The notes beneath the pieces are model-generated. The model did no database searches and had not been told where the DNA came from. It saw only the letters and a program-made list of their open reading frames with translations. A stretch of DNA of 64,000 bases from positions 373,056-437,055 of the forward strand of contig NZ_RCZP01000001.1 in assembly GCF_006438825.1 (NCBI RefSeq). Reading direction: 5' to 3'. The position numbers and the translations under genes are program-made. This DNA is from Muricoccus nepalensis (GTDB lineage Bacteria > Pseudomonadota > Alphaproteobacteria > Acetobacterales > Acetobacteraceae). Below are positions 15,909-24,543 of the stretch, piece by piece; position 1 is the first letter of the stretch; each line of letters opens with the position of its first letter.

Positions 15909-15921
15909 TTTAGGCTTCAAG
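15909..15921 (+). repeat. Putative MarR operator, copy 2 (at the SDR start)
   Basis: Second exact copy of the 13-base repeat. It sits inside the imperfect palindrome ccttTAGGCTTCaagg (15907-15922; 12 of 16 positions symmetric), directly before the SDR ATG. A regulator bound here could block both transcription and ribosome access. Confidence 0.5.
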
Positions 15922-15925
15922 GATC

Positions 15926-16672
15926 ATGGACGGCATCAGCGGGCGCCAGGCGATCGTGACGGGCGGCGGGACCGGCATCGGCCTCGCCGTCGCGGCCGCC
16001 CTCACCCGCGCCGGCGCCCGCGTGACCGTCGCGGGCCGGCGCGAGGCGCCGCTGCGTGCCGCCGTCGAGGCCGGCCACGCCGCCGGCTTCGAGGTGGCCG
16101 ACGTCACCGAGCCCGGCGCCTTCGCCGCCGCCCTCGCCCGCGCGGGCCACCCCGCCATCCTCGTCAACGCCGCCGGCGCCGCCGAGAGCGCGCCCTTCCT
16201 CCGCAGCGACGACGCCCTCTGGGACCGCATGCTCCGCGTGAACCTCCTCGGCGCCGCCGCGGCCACCCGGGCGGCCCTGCCCGCCATGCTGGAGGCCGGC
16301 TGGGGCCGGGTGGTCAACGTCGCCTCCACCGCCTCGCTCCGGGGCTACCCCTATGTCACGGCCTACGCCGCCGCCAAGCACGGCCTGCTCGGCCTCACCC
16401 GCTCCCTCGCGCTGGAGGTGGCGACGCGCGGCGTCACTGTGAACGCCGTCTGCCCCGGCTTCACCGAGACCGACATCGTGGCCGAGAGCGTGTCCCGCAT
16501 CATCGCCAAGACCGGCCGGACCGAGGCCGAGGCCCGCGCCGAGCTCGCCCGCCACAACCCCCAGGGCCGCCTCGTCCAGCCGGAGGAGGTCGCCTCGGCG
16601 GTCCTCTTCCTCCTCGGCAACGCGGCGGTGAACGGCCGCGCCCTCGCGGTGGACGGGGGGGAGGTCCCATGA
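15926..16672 (+). CDS. SDR-family oxidoreductase, 3-hydroxyacyl-CoA dehydrogenase-like
   Basis: 248 residues of a classical short-chain dehydrogenase. The NAD(P) motif TGGGTGIG is at residues 12-19, NAAG is near residue 85, the catalytic Ser is in VASTAS, and YAAAKHG supplies Tyr and Lys. Motifs such as PGFTETDI and a C-terminal VDGGEVP are typical. First gene of the anthranilate operon, where it probably oxidises a hydroxyacyl-CoA intermediate in the beta-oxidation-like phase after ring reduction; this role is inferred from context. Its stop overlaps the MarR gene start (ATGA at 16669-16672). Confidence 0.88.
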   Translation: MDGISGRQAIVTGGGTGIGLAVAAALTRAGARVTVAGRREAPLRAAVEAGHAAGFEVADVTEPGAFAAALARAGHPAILVNAAGAAESAPFLRSDDALWDRMLRVNLLGAAAATRAALPAMLEAGWGRVVNVASTASLRGYPYVTAYAAAKHGLLGLTRSLALEVATRGVTVNAVCPGFTETDIVAESVSRIIAKTGRTEAEARAELARHNPQGRLVQPEEVASAVLFLLGNAAVNGRALAVDGGEVP

Positions 16673-17175
16673 CCCCCGACACCCACGTCGACGCCGAGAC
16701 CGCGCTGGACCACGCCGGGCCCGGCCACAAGGACGACCTCCGCCTCTGGCTGCGCCTCCTCTCCTGCGCCCGGCTGATCGAGGCCGAGATCCGCCGCCGC
16801 CTCCGCGTCCGCTTCGACACCACCCTCCCCCGCTTCGACTTCCTCGCCCAGCTCGAGCGCGCGCCCGACGGCCTCACCCCCGGCGACATCAGCCGCCGCA
16901 TGATGGTCACCGGCGGCAACGTCACCGGCCTCGCCGCCCGGCTGGAGGAGGAGGGGCTGATCGAGCGCCGCGCCGTCCGCGAGGACCGCCGCGCCGTCAC
17001 CCTCCGCCTCACCCCCGCGGGCCGGCGCGAGTTCGCCCGCCAGTCCGCGGCGCACGAGGAATGGGTGGCCGAGCTCCTCGGCGGCCTCTCCGCCACCGAC
17101 CGCGCGGCCCTGCTCCGCCTGCTCGACCGCACGCGCCGCGGCGTCCGCGCCGCCATCTCAGAGGGGGGAGCATGA
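16669..17175 (+). CDS. MarR-family transcriptional regulator of the anthranilate operon
   Basis: 168 residues of a winged-helix MarR protein. The recognition region is [20 protein letters not shown], then [20 protein letters not shown], followed by the wing [22 protein letters not shown]. It is the second gene of the operon it probably controls. By analogy with MarR regulators of aromatic-CoA pathways, the inducer could be the CoA thioester (2-aminobenzoyl-CoA), but no residues prove this. Candidate binding sites are the 13-base repeats at 15852 and 15909. Coupled to the genes on either side by ATGA overlaps. Confidence 0.88.
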   Translation: MTPDTHVDAETALDHAGPGHKDDLRLWLRLLSCARLIEAEIRRRLRVRFDTTLPRFDFLAQLERAPDGLTPGDISRRMMVTGGNVTGLAARLEEEGLIERRAVREDRRAVTLRLTPAGRREFARQSAAHEEWVAELLGGLSATDRAALLRLLDRTRRGVRAAISEGGA

Positions 17176-17981
17176 GCCTCGCCGGCTTCGACGCGCGGCA
17201 CGTCCGCCTCACCGTGGAGGGCCGCGTCGCCTCCATCCTCCTCGACCGCCCCGAGCGGAAGAACCCGCTCACCTTCGACTCCTACGCGGAGCTCGTCGCC
17301 CTCTTCCGCGCGGCCGCGGCGGACGACACGGTCGGCGCCGTCGTGCTCTCGGGCGCCGGCGGCAACTTCTGCTCCGGCGGCGACGTGCACGAGATCATCG
17401 GCCCGCTGCTCGACCGAGACACCAAGGGCCTGATGCAGTTCACCGCCATGACCGGCGACCTCGTGAAGGCCATGCGCGCCTGCCCGCAGCCGATCATCGC
17501 GGCGGTCGACGGCATCGCGGCCGGCGCGGGCGCCATCATGGCCATGGCCTCCGACATGCGCCTCGCCACCCCCCGCGCGAAGGTCGCCTTCCTGTTCAAC
17601 CGCGTCGGCCTCGCCGGCTGCGACATGGGCGCCTGCGCCATCCTGCCCCGCCTCATCGGCCAGGGCCGCGCCTCGGAGCTCCTCTACACCGGCCGCTCCA
17701 TGTCCGCGCAGGAGGGACTCGACTGGGGCTTCTTCTCCCGCGCCGTCGAGCCCGAGGCGCTGGTGGAGGCCGCCGCCAACCTCGCCCGCCAGGTCGTGGA
17801 AGGCCCCGGCTTCGCCAACGCCATGACGAAGCGGATGCTCGCCATGGAGTGGTCCATGTCCGTCGAGCAGGCGATCGAGGCCGAGGCCGTCGCCCAGGCC
17901 CTCTGCATGACCACGAACGACTTCCGCCGCGCCTACGACGCCTTCGTGGCGAAGCGGCGCCCCGTCTTCGAGGGCGACTGA
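17172..17981 (+). CDS. Enoyl-CoA hydratase/isomerase family protein
   Basis: 269 residues of crotonase fold. [18 protein letters not shown] is the typical start, [16 protein letters not shown] provides the first oxyanion-hole glycine and the CoA region, and [20 protein letters not shown] is the second. Acidic catalytic residues are not obvious in the usual positions ([13 protein letters not shown]), so hydratase versus ring-opening hydrolase activity cannot be decided. In the CoA-dependent anthranilate pathway a crotonase acts on the reduced ring CoA ester. Start ATG 17172 overlaps the MarR stop, and the TGA overlaps the next ATG (TGATG at 17979-17983). Confidence 0.88.
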   Translation: MSLAGFDARHVRLTVEGRVASILLDRPERKNPLTFDSYAELVALFRAAAADDTVGAVVLSGAGGNFCSGGDVHEIIGPLLDRDTKGLMQFTAMTGDLVKAMRACPQPIIAAVDGIAAGAGAIMAMASDMRLATPRAKVAFLFNRVGLAGCDMGACAILPRLIGQGRASELLYTGRSMSAQEGLDWGFFSRAVEPEALVEAAANLARQVVEGPGFANAMTKRMLAMEWSMSVEQAIEAEAVAQALCMTTNDFRRAYDAFVAKRRPVFEGD

Positions 17982-19153
17982 TGGCCGACCGCGACTTCCT
18001 CCTCTGGCCCTTCCTCGAGCCCCGCCACCGCGCCTGGGCGGAGGAGGTCGAGGCCTGGGCCGGCGCCCACGCCGAGCGCCTCTCCGCGGGCGACACGGAC
18101 GAGGCCGTCCGCCGCCTCACCCGCGCCATGGGCGAGGCCGACCTCCTCCGCGTCGCCGTGCCGGAGGACGGGCGCCTCGACGTCCGCGCCCTCTGCATCG
18201 CCCGCGAGACGCTGGCCCGCCATTCCGGCCTCGCCGACTTCGCCTTCGCCATGGCCGGGCTCGGCACCGGCTCCGTCACCCTCTTCGGCGACGCGGCGCT
18301 GCGCGACGCGGTCCTCCCCGCCGCCCGCGCCGGCACGTCGCTCGCCGCCTTCGCCCTCAGCGAGCCCGAGGCGGGCTCGGACGTCGCGTCGCTGGCCACC
18401 ACCGCCACCCGCGACGGCAACGCGCACTGGCGGATCGACGGCAGCAAGACCTGGATCAGCAACGGCGGCATCGCCGGCACCTACGTCGTCTTCGCCCGCA
18501 CCGGCGAGGCGCCGGGCGCCAAGGGCCTCACCGCCTTCCTCGTCCCGGCCGACACCCCCGGCCTTACGGTCGCGGAGCGCATCGAGGTCGCCGCCCCGCA
18601 CCCCCTCGCCACCCTCCGCTTTGACGGCCTGCGCGTGCCCGACACCCACCGCCTCGGCGCGCCGGGGGACGGCTTCAAGGTCGCCATGGCCACGCTCGAC
18701 GTCTTCCGCGCCACCGTCGGCGCCGCGGCGCTGGGCTTCGCCCGCCACGCGCTGGACCTCACCGTCGCCCGCGCCAGCGACCGCCATCTCTTCGGCGGCC
18801 CCCTCTTCGACCAGCAGATGACCCAGGCCGCCATCGCCGAGAGCGCGGTCGACGTCGAGACCTCCGCCCTCCTCGTCTACCGCGCCGCCTGGCTGAAGGA
18901 TTCCGGCACCCCCCGCGTCTCGCGCGAGGCCTCCATGGCCAAGCTCCACGCGACCGAGGCCGCCCAGCGCGCCGCCGACCGCTGCGTCCAGATCCACGGG
19001 GGGCACGGCGTCGTCCGCGACCACCCCGCCGAGAAGCTGTACCGGGAGGTCCGCGCGCTCCGCGTCTACGAGGGCGCCAGCGAGGTCCAGCGGATCATCA
19101 TCGCGCGCGCCGAGCGGGACATCGCGCGCGGGAAGGCGAAGGGAGCGGCATGA
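17981..19153 (+). CDS. Acyl-CoA dehydrogenase
   Basis: 390 residues. Visible are the FAD/substrate motifs FALSEPEAGSDVASLATTA and KTWISNGGIAGTYVVFART, the C-terminal QIHGGHGVVRDHPAEKLYRE, and YEGASEVQRIIIA with the catalytic glutamate in the usual YEG position. Compared with most family members the N-terminal helical domain is short. In this operon it probably oxidises a cyclic or opened acyl-CoA formed from 2-aminobenzoyl-CoA; electrons would go to ETF encoded elsewhere. Coupled at both ends (TGATG upstream; its stop overlaps the ligase start at 19150). Confidence 0.88.
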   Translation: MADRDFLLWPFLEPRHRAWAEEVEAWAGAHAERLSAGDTDEAVRRLTRAMGEADLLRVAVPEDGRLDVRALCIARETLARHSGLADFAFAMAGLGTGSVTLFGDAALRDAVLPAARAGTSLAAFALSEPEAGSDVASLATTATRDGNAHWRIDGSKTWISNGGIAGTYVVFARTGEAPGAKGLTAFLVPADTPGLTVAERIEVAAPHPLATLRFDGLRVPDTHRLGAPGDGFKVAMATLDVFRATVGAAALGFARHALDLTVARASDRHLFGGPLFDQQMTQAAIAESAVDVETSALLVYRAAWLKDSGTPRVSREASMAKLHATEAAQRAADRCVQIHGGHGVVRDHPAEKLYREVRALRVYEGASEVQRIIIARAERDIARGKAKGAA

Positions 19154-20811
19154 TGGACACCAACCTTCCGCCGGACGACTGGTCCGGCGCCACCCCGGAC
19201 CTCGCCCCCAGCGCCCACATCGACACCTTCCCGCGCGACAACCTCCCCCCGCGCGACCAGTGGCCCGAGCTCCTCTTCGACCTGCCGGACTACCGCTACC
19301 CAAGGCGCCTGAACTGCGCCGTCGAGCTTCTCGACCGCAACGTCGAGCGCGGCCGCGGCGACCACCCCGCCCTCATCACCCCCGAGGAGACCCTCACCTA
19401 CCGCCAGCTCCAGGACCGGGTGGACCGCATAGCCAACGTGCTCACGCGCGACCTCGGCATGGTCCCCGGCAACCGCGTGATGCTCCGCAGCGCCAACAAC
19501 GCCTGGATGACGGCCGCCTACCTCGCCGTCATCAAGGCGGGCGGCGTCGTCGTCGCCACCATGCCGCTCCTCCGCGCGAAGGAGCTCGGCCAGATGCTGG
19601 AGAAGGCGCGGATCACGCTCGCCCTCTGCGACGTGAAGCTGCGGGACGAGATGGACCGCGCCGCCGCCGAGGCGCCCCTCCTCCGGCACGTCGTCCACTG
19701 GGGCAACGGCGACCTGGAGGCCCGCTGCGCCGCCCAGCCGCCCGGCTTCGCCGCCTGCGACACCGCCGCCGACGATGTCTGCCTCATCGGCTTCACTTCG
19801 GGCACCACGGGCCTGCCCAAGGGCACGATGCACTTCCACCGGGACATGCTCGCCATCTGCGACGGCTACTCGCGCCACGTCCTGCGCCCGACGCCCGAGG
19901 ACCGCTTCATCGGCTCCGCGCCGCTCGCCTTCACCTTCGGCCTCGGCGGCCTCGTCCTCTTCCCCTTCCGCATCGGCGCGACCGGCATCCTGCTGGAGAA
20001 GGCCGGGCCGGACGAGCTGCTGCCGGCCATCGAGAAGCACCGCGCCACCATCCTCTTCACCGCCCCCACCGCCTACCGCGTCATGGCCGGCAAGGTCGCC
20101 GACTTCGACCTCTCCTCCCTCCGCAAATGCGTCTCCGCCGGCGAGACCCTGCCGCGCGCCATCTTCGACGCCTGGGAGGCCGCGACGGGCCTCCGCCTGA
20201 TGGACGGGATCGGCGGCACGGAGATGCTGCACATCTTCGTCGCCGCCCCCGAGGAGACGCTCCGCCCCGGCTGCACCGGCCTGCCCGTCCCCGGCTACCA
20301 GGCGCGCGTGATCGACGGCGACGGCAAGGAGGTCCCCCGCGGCACCCCCGGCTGGCTCGCCATCCGCGGCCCCATCGGCTGCCGCTACCTCGCCGACCCC
20401 CGCCAGACGGACTACGTCCGCCACGGCTGGAACATCCCCGGCGACGTCTACGTCCAGGACGAGGACGGCTACTTCCGCTACCAGGGCCGCGGCGACGACA
20501 TGATCGTCGCCGCCGGCTACAACATCGCGGGCCCGGAGGTGGAGGGCGCCCTCCTCACCCACCCCGCCGTGCGCGAGTGCGGCGTCGTCGGCGCGCCCGA
20601 CGGCAAGGGCGGCACCATCGTGAAGGCCTATGTCGCCCTCCACCCCGAGCACTTCGCCAACGAGGACATGGTGAGGACCCTGCAGGACCACGTCCGCGCC
20701 GAGATCGCCCCCTACAAGGCGCCGCGCGTGATCGAGTTCCTCGACGCCATGCCGCGCACCGAATCCGGCAAGCTCCAGCGCTTCGCCCTCCGCCGGATGG
20801 CCAACCCATGA
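19150..20811 (+). CDS. abmG: 2-aminobenzoate (anthranilate)-CoA ligase, benzoate-CoA ligase family
   Basis: 553 residues of the ANL adenylating family. The P-loop FTSGTTGLPKGTMHFHRD starts near residue 215, FTAPTAYRVM and ESGKLQRF follow, with the catalytic C-terminal lysine K541, and the hinge is GRGDDMIVAAGYNIAG. The motif MHFHRDMLAICDGY and SAPLAFTFGLGG match the benzoate/2-aminobenzoate CoA ligase branch. It activates anthranilate with ATP and CoA, the entry step of the pathway. Neighbourhood with the monooxygenase/reductase makes 2-aminobenzoate the likeliest substrate; benzoate or salicylate are not excluded. Confidence 0.88.
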   Translation: MMDTNLPPDDWSGATPDLAPSAHIDTFPRDNLPPRDQWPELLFDLPDYRYPRRLNCAVELLDRNVERGRGDHPALITPEETLTYRQLQDRVDRIANVLTRDLGMVPGNRVMLRSANNAWMTAAYLAVIKAGGVVVATMPLLRAKELGQMLEKARITLALCDVKLRDEMDRAAAEAPLLRHVVHWGNGDLEARCAAQPPGFAACDTAADDVCLIGFTSGTTGLPKGTMHFHRDMLAICDGYSRHVLRPTPEDRFIGSAPLAFTFGLGGLVLFPFRIGATGILLEKAGPDELLPAIEKHRATILFTAPTAYRVMAGKVADFDLSSLRKCVSAGETLPRAIFDAWEAATGLRLMDGIGGTEMLHIFVAAPEETLRPGCTGLPVPGYQARVIDGDGKEVPRGTPGWLAIRGPIGCRYLADPRQTDYVRHGWNIPGDVYVQDEDGYFRYQGRGDDMIVAAGYNIAGPEVEGALLTHPAVRECGVVGAPDGKGGTIVKAYVALHPEHFANEDMVRTLQDHVRAEIAPYKAPRVIEFLDAMPRTESGKLQRFALRRMANP

Positions 20812-21314
20812 CCGCCCCCGGCCGGCCCGCCCCGCGCCCGGCCCCGGTGCCTGCCGCCGCCCTGCCCGCCGCCGCCTTCCGCGGCCGGGCGCGGGTCCGC
20901 TTCGGCGACTGCGACCCCGCGGGGATCGTCTTCTTCCCCAACTGGTTCACCATCGCCCACGGCACCGTGGAGGACCTCTTCCGCGAGCGCCTGCGGATCG
21001 ACTTCCACGACCTCCACGGCGCCCGCGGCATCGGCACCGGCTTCGTCCACGCCGCTGCCACCTTCATGCGCCCGGGCCTGATGGGCGACGAGGTCGCGAT
21101 CACCCCCCTCGTCCGACGGGTCGGCCGCGCCTCCTACGCCCTCGACGTCCACCTCCACCGCGGCGAGGAGGAGCTCGCCCGGCTCGACCTCGTGACCGCC
21201 ACCACCAGCCTCGCCCGCCGCGCCAGCGTGCCCGTGCCCGACGACCTCCGCGCCGCCCTGCTGCGCTACGGCGCCGAGTGCGGGACGGTCGCCGGCCCGG
21301 AGACCGCGCCATGA
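20808..21314 (+). CDS. 4-hydroxybenzoyl-CoA-type thioesterase (hotdog fold)
   Basis: 168 residues. After a Pro/Ala-rich leader, the hotdog domain opens with [20 protein letters not shown], where the Asp of GDCDPAG is the usual nucleophile or base of this subfamily. [14 protein letters not shown] ends the domain. It probably releases CoA from an intermediate or from dead-end thioesters in the anthranilate pathway, protecting the CoA pool; this is inferred from position. ATG 20808 overlaps the ligase stop, and its own stop overlaps the RidA start (ATGA at 21311-21314). Confidence 0.87.
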   Translation: MTAPGRPAPRPAPVPAAALPAAAFRGRARVRFGDCDPAGIVFFPNWFTIAHGTVEDLFRERLRIDFHDLHGARGIGTGFVHAAATFMRPGLMGDEVAITPLVRRVGRASYALDVHLHRGEEELARLDLVTATTSLARRASVPVPDDLRAALLRYGAECGTVAGPETAP

Positions 21315-21733
21315 CCGACTCGCCGCCCGAATCCCTCCGCCCGCTCGACATCCTCCAGCCGCCGGGCTGGCCGGCCCCGCGCGGCTACGCCAACGGGGTC
21401 GCCGGGCGCGGCCGCGTCGTGCTGGTGGGCGGCCAGATCGGCTGGGACGAGGCCGGCCGCTTCGCCGAGGGCTTCGTCGCCCAGGCCGAGCGGGCGCTCC
21501 GCAACATCCTGGCCGTCCTCGCCGAGGCCGGCGCCGGGCCCGAGCACGTCGGCCGCCTCACCTGGTACGTGGTGGACATGGCCGAGTACCGCGCCTGCCT
21601 GCCCGAGCTCGGCCGCGCCTACCGCTCCGTGATGGGCCGCAACTTCCCGGCCATGGCGCTGCTCGGCGTCGTGGCGCTGGCCGAGCCCGAGGCGCGGCTC
21701 GAGATCGAGGCGACGGCGATCGTCCCGGACTGA
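21311..21733 (+). CDS. RidA/YjgF-family protein lacking the canonical arginine
   Basis: 140 residues of the Rid fold: [20 protein letters not shown], then [20 protein letters not shown], and the C-terminal LEIEATAIV. In E. coli RidA the imine-hydrolysing Arg105 lies in an R-S-C-V stretch before the last strand. Here the aligned stretch reads [11 protein letters not shown] without arginine, so classical 2-aminoacrylate deaminase activity is not supported. As the last gene of an operon degrading an aromatic amine, it could handle an enamine/imine intermediate or ring deamination; that is a hypothesis. Coupled to the thioesterase gene. Confidence 0.85.
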   Translation: MTDSPPESLRPLDILQPPGWPAPRGYANGVAGRGRVVLVGGQIGWDEAGRFAEGFVAQAERALRNILAVLAEAGAGPEHVGRLTWYVVDMAEYRACLPELGRAYRSVMGRNFPAMALLGVVALAEPEARLEIEATAIVPD

Positions 21734-21858
21734 GGGACCGGCCGCGGCCCGGCGGGCAGCTCCCGCTCCGCCGCGCAGGAGCACACCACCTGCCCGTCCC
21801 CGAGACGGTTCGGCACCGTCGGCTCCCCGCAATGCGGGCACTCGCGAACGCTCTCCAT
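21619..21858 (-). CDS. Small zinc-ribbon-like hypothetical protein
   Basis: 79 residues beginning [20 protein letters not shown] and continuing [15 protein letters not shown]. The four cysteines (CPHC and CSC) could bind zinc. The reading frame has an excellent ribosome site (gggagaggt just before ATG 21858) but its 3' third is antisense to the end of the RidA gene, where the sequence becomes Ser/Ala-rich and uninformative. The remaining ~200 bases up to icd (21859-22065) show no other gene. It could be a genuine short protein; I cannot tell whether the frame ends where annotated. Function unknown. Confidence 0.45.
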   Translation of the reverse strand: MESVRECPHCGEPTVPNRLGDGQVVCSCAAERELPAGPRPVPQSGTIAVASISSRASGSASATTPSSAMAGKLRPITER

Positions 21859-22065
21859 ACCTCTCCCCTCCCTCGGGTCCCTCTCCGTGAAGGCATGAAC
21901 GCGCCGCAGCCCAGGAAGCGTCGCGCCCCGCCTTGCCCCTGTCCCGCCCCGGTGCGAATGTCCGGCCGCCGCCGGGGGGGCCCCTCCCGGCCCCCTGCGC
22001 GCGGGCCCAGCCCGACCCCTTTTCCTGCGGGCGCCCGCCCGCCCAGTGAGCCTGCGAGGACCGGA

Positions 22066-23280
22066 ATGGCCAAGATCAAGGTGAAGACCCCCGTCGTGGA
22101 GATGGACGGGGATGAGATGACGCGGATCATCTGGGGCTTCATCAAGGAGAAGCTGATCCTTCCGTACCTCGACGTCGACCTGAAGTACTACGACCTCGGA
22201 ATCGAGTACCGCGACCAGACCGACGACCAGGTGACGGTCGATGCCGCCAACGCCACGAAGCAGTACGGCGTCGGCGTGAAGTGCGCGACGATCACCCCGG
22301 ACGAGGCGCGGGTGAAGGAGTTCAACCTCAAGAAGATGTGGCGCTCCCCGAACGGGACCATCCGCAACATCCTCGACGGCACGATCTTCCGCGAGCCCAT
22401 CATCTGCCAGAACGTCCCCCGCCTGGTGCCGCACTGGTCCAAGCCGATCGTCGTCGGCCGCCACGCCTTCGGCGACATCTACCGCGCGGTGGAGATGAAG
22501 GTGCCCGGCGCCGGCAAGGTCAGCATGACCTACACGCCCGCGGACGGCGGCGCCCCCGTCGAGATCGGCGACTTCGCCTTCAAGGCGCCCGGCGTCTTCA
22601 TGGGCCAGCACAACCTGAACGCCTCGATCGAGGGCTTCGCCCGCGCCTCCTTCAACTACGGCCTCGCGCGCAACTACTCCGTCTACTTCAGCCACAAGAA
22701 CACGATCCTCAAGGCCTATGACGGCCAGTTCAAGGACATCTTCCGCGCCATCTACGACGCCGACTTCAAGGCCGAGTACGAGAAGCGCGGCCTGACCTAC
22801 GAGGACCGGCTGATCGACGACATGGTCGCCTCCGCCCTCAAGTGGGAAGGCGGCTACATCTGGGCCTGCAAGAACTACGACGGCGACGTGCAGTCCGACA
22901 TCGTGGCCCAGGGCTTCGGCTCCCTCGGCCTGATGACCTCCGTGCTGCTCTCCCCCGACGGCACCACCGTCGAGTCCGAGGCCGCCCACGGCACCGTCAC
23001 CCGCCACTACCGCGAGCACCAGAAGGGCCGGGAGACGAGCACCAACCCGATCGCCTCCATTTTCGCCTGGACCCGCGGCCTCGCCTACCGCGGCAAGTTC
23101 GACAACACGCCGGACGTGGTGGACTTCGCCGACGCGCTCGAGCGCGTCTGCGTCGAGACGGTCGAGGCCGGGCACATGACCAAGGACCTCGCGATCCTCA
23201 TCGGCAAGGACCAGCCCTGGCTCAACACCCAGGCCTTCCTCGCCAAGCTCGACGAGAACCTGCAGAAGGCCCGCGCCTGA
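22066..23280 (+). CDS. icd: NADP-dependent isocitrate dehydrogenase (dimeric, eukaryote-like type)
   Basis: 404 residues, the length of the type II NADP-IDH found in alphaproteobacteria and mitochondria. Motifs: [20 protein letters not shown] at the N-terminus, the substrate-binding [15 protein letters not shown], the magnesium-binding [20 protein letters not shown], and the coenzyme-binding [12 protein letters not shown] with [14 protein letters not shown]. It converts isocitrate to 2-oxoglutarate in the TCA cycle. Start ATG 22066 with gagga 7-11 bases upstream. A strong hairpin follows the gene. Confidence 0.96.
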   Translation: MAKIKVKTPVVEMDGDEMTRIIWGFIKEKLILPYLDVDLKYYDLGIEYRDQTDDQVTVDAANATKQYGVGVKCATITPDEARVKEFNLKKMWRSPNGTIRNILDGTIFREPIICQNVPRLVPHWSKPIVVGRHAFGDIYRAVEMKVPGAGKVSMTYTPADGGAPVEIGDFAFKAPGVFMGQHNLNASIEGFARASFNYGLARNYSVYFSHKNTILKAYDGQFKDIFRAIYDADFKAEYEKRGLTYEDRLIDDMVASALKWEGGYIWACKNYDGDVQSDIVAQGFGSLGLMTSVLLSPDGTTVESEAAHGTVTRHYREHQKGRETSTNPIASIFAWTRGLAYRGKFDNTPDVVDFADALERVCVETVEAGHMTKDLAILIGKDQPWLNTQAFLAKLDENLQKARA

Positions 23281-23306
23281 CCCCAGGCCGGCCGCGCGCG
23301 TGAGGG

Positions 23307-23335
23307 AGGGGCGGGCGCCGCAAGGCCCCGCCCCT
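23307..23335 (+). terminator. Rho-independent-like terminator after icd
   Basis: Perfect 9-bp stem (aggggcggg with cccgcccct) and an 11-base loop, 26 bases after the icd stop, followed by a short ttt tract. Confidence 0.7.
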
Positions 23336-23386
23336 TTCCCGTGGGCCCCTTCCCATGGCCCCGTTCTTGAAAGCCCGCGGAGGACG

Positions 23387-24073
23387 ATGACCATGCCCGG
23401 CTTCCTCACCCCGCTCGACCTGATCGCCCTCCTCGTCTTCTTCCTCTGCTGGATCGGCTACGCGACCCTGGTGGACCGCGTCCCCTCCATCCGCCGCCGC
23501 AGCGTCATCCACGCCATGGACGAGCACCGCCGCCGCTGGCTGGCCGCCGCCATCCCGAAGGACAACCGGATCGCCGACGTCGCCATCGTCGGCAACCTCA
23601 TGTCCTCCACCTCCTTCCTCGCCAACACCTGCATCTTCATCATCGGCGGCGCCATGGCCCTCCTCGCCTCGCCCGAGACCGGCCGGCGGGTGCTCGGCGC
23701 CATGCCCTTCGCCGAGGGCGCGCTGACCGACGGCGGCTGGGAGGCGCGCATCCTCCTCATCCTCCTCATCTTCGTCCGCGCCTTCTTCGAGCTCACCTGG
23801 GCGCTCCGCCAGTTCAACTACGGCTCCATCCTGCTCGGCGCCCTCGGCCGGACGGAAGCCGCGCGCCCGGCGGCCGAGGTCGCGGCCCAGGTGGTCAACC
23901 GCGCCGCCCGCCACTTCAACACGGGGCTGCGCGCCTACTACTTCGGCCTCGCCGTCCTCGCCTGGATGGTCCACCCCGTGGCCTTCATGCTGGCCTCCCT
24001 CTGGGTCGTGTCCGAGCTCCACCGGCGCGAGTTCCGCTCCGCCGTGCAGGCCGCGCTCAACGCGCCGGGCTAG
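23387..24073 (+). CDS. DUF599 membrane protein
   Basis: 228 residues with about four hydrophobic segments (LDLIALLVFFLCWIGYATLV at the N-terminus, ANTCIFIIGGAMALLAS, a third near residue 120, and one near the C-terminus). The charged loop MDEHRRRWLAAAIPKDNRIAD and the segment ALRQFNYGSILLGALG are characteristic of DUF599. Start ATG 23387 has ggagga just upstream. Function unknown; it stands alone between the icd terminator and the convergent broken nucleotidase gene. Confidence 0.85.
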   Translation: MTMPGFLTPLDLIALLVFFLCWIGYATLVDRVPSIRRRSVIHAMDEHRRRWLAAAIPKDNRIADVAIVGNLMSSTSFLANTCIFIIGGAMALLASPETGRRVLGAMPFAEGALTDGGWEARILLILLIFVRAFFELTWALRQFNYGSILLGALGRTEAARPAAEVAAQVVNRAARHFNTGLRAYYFGLAVLAWMVHPVAFMLASLWVVSELHRREFRSAVQAALNAPG

Positions 24074-24082
24074 CGCCGCTCC

Positions 24083-24543
24083 TCAGCCCGCGAAGCCGAG
24101 CGCCCGCAGCGCCGCGATCGACCGCTCCGCCGAGACGTGGTGCACGAAGGTCCCGCCCTTCGCCTCCCACCCCGCGCGCGCCGAGGCCCGGTCGTCCACC
24201 AGCACGTGCCCTGGCCCCGACCAGCGCGGCTTCTCCCGGCTCAGGCAGGTGATGACCGGCACGTGCGCCCCCAGCATCCGCGCCACCCAGGCCTTCTTCT
24301 GCGAAGGCGCCCAGCTCCCCAGCGGCAGCCCCGTCAGGATGGTCGGGCGGTGCGGCGCGAGGAAGCGCCACAGCGCCTCCGGGTCGTGCAGGAAGTCCAG
24401 CGCGTGTCGAAGAAGGCCGGCGCCTTCGCCAGCGCCCTCCACAGGGCCCGCACCGGCAGCTCCTCCGGCCGCCGCCCGGTCACCGCCACCACGCCCCGGT
24501 CGAAATCCGCCAGCACCCCGTCGAGATCGACGAAAAGCCTCAC
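24083..24543 (-). pseudogene. Frameshifted HAD-type 5'(3')-nucleotidase-like gene
   Basis: Two adjacent frames together give one HAD-superfamily protein of about 150 residues. The first frame (GTG 24543) has the catalytic motif RLFVDLDGVLADFDRGV and runs to KAPAFFDT. The second picks up at LDFLHDPEALWRFLAPHRPT and contains LTGLP, KKAWVARMLG, VLVDDRASAR and a C-terminal LRALGF. Joining FFDT directly to LDFLHD fits relatives and needs removal of two bases within acgcg (24401-24405). This points to a CG dinucleotide gain. The start overlaps the prfC stop (GTGA). Either a real recent pseudogene or an assembly error; relatives resemble NT5C-type nucleotidases. Confidence 0.7.

Larger units (their letters stand above)
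15806..15925. promoter_or_regulatory. Divergent promoter region of the anthranilate locus
   Basis: 120 bases between abmA and the SDR gene. It is locally AT-richer than the surroundings and holds two copies of tttaggcttcaag (15852-15864 and 15909-15921). It must contain promoters for both directions and the site for the MarR-type regulator encoded in the operon. The SDR ribosome site (aagg, 5 bases before ATG 15926) overlaps the second repeat. Confidence 0.6.
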
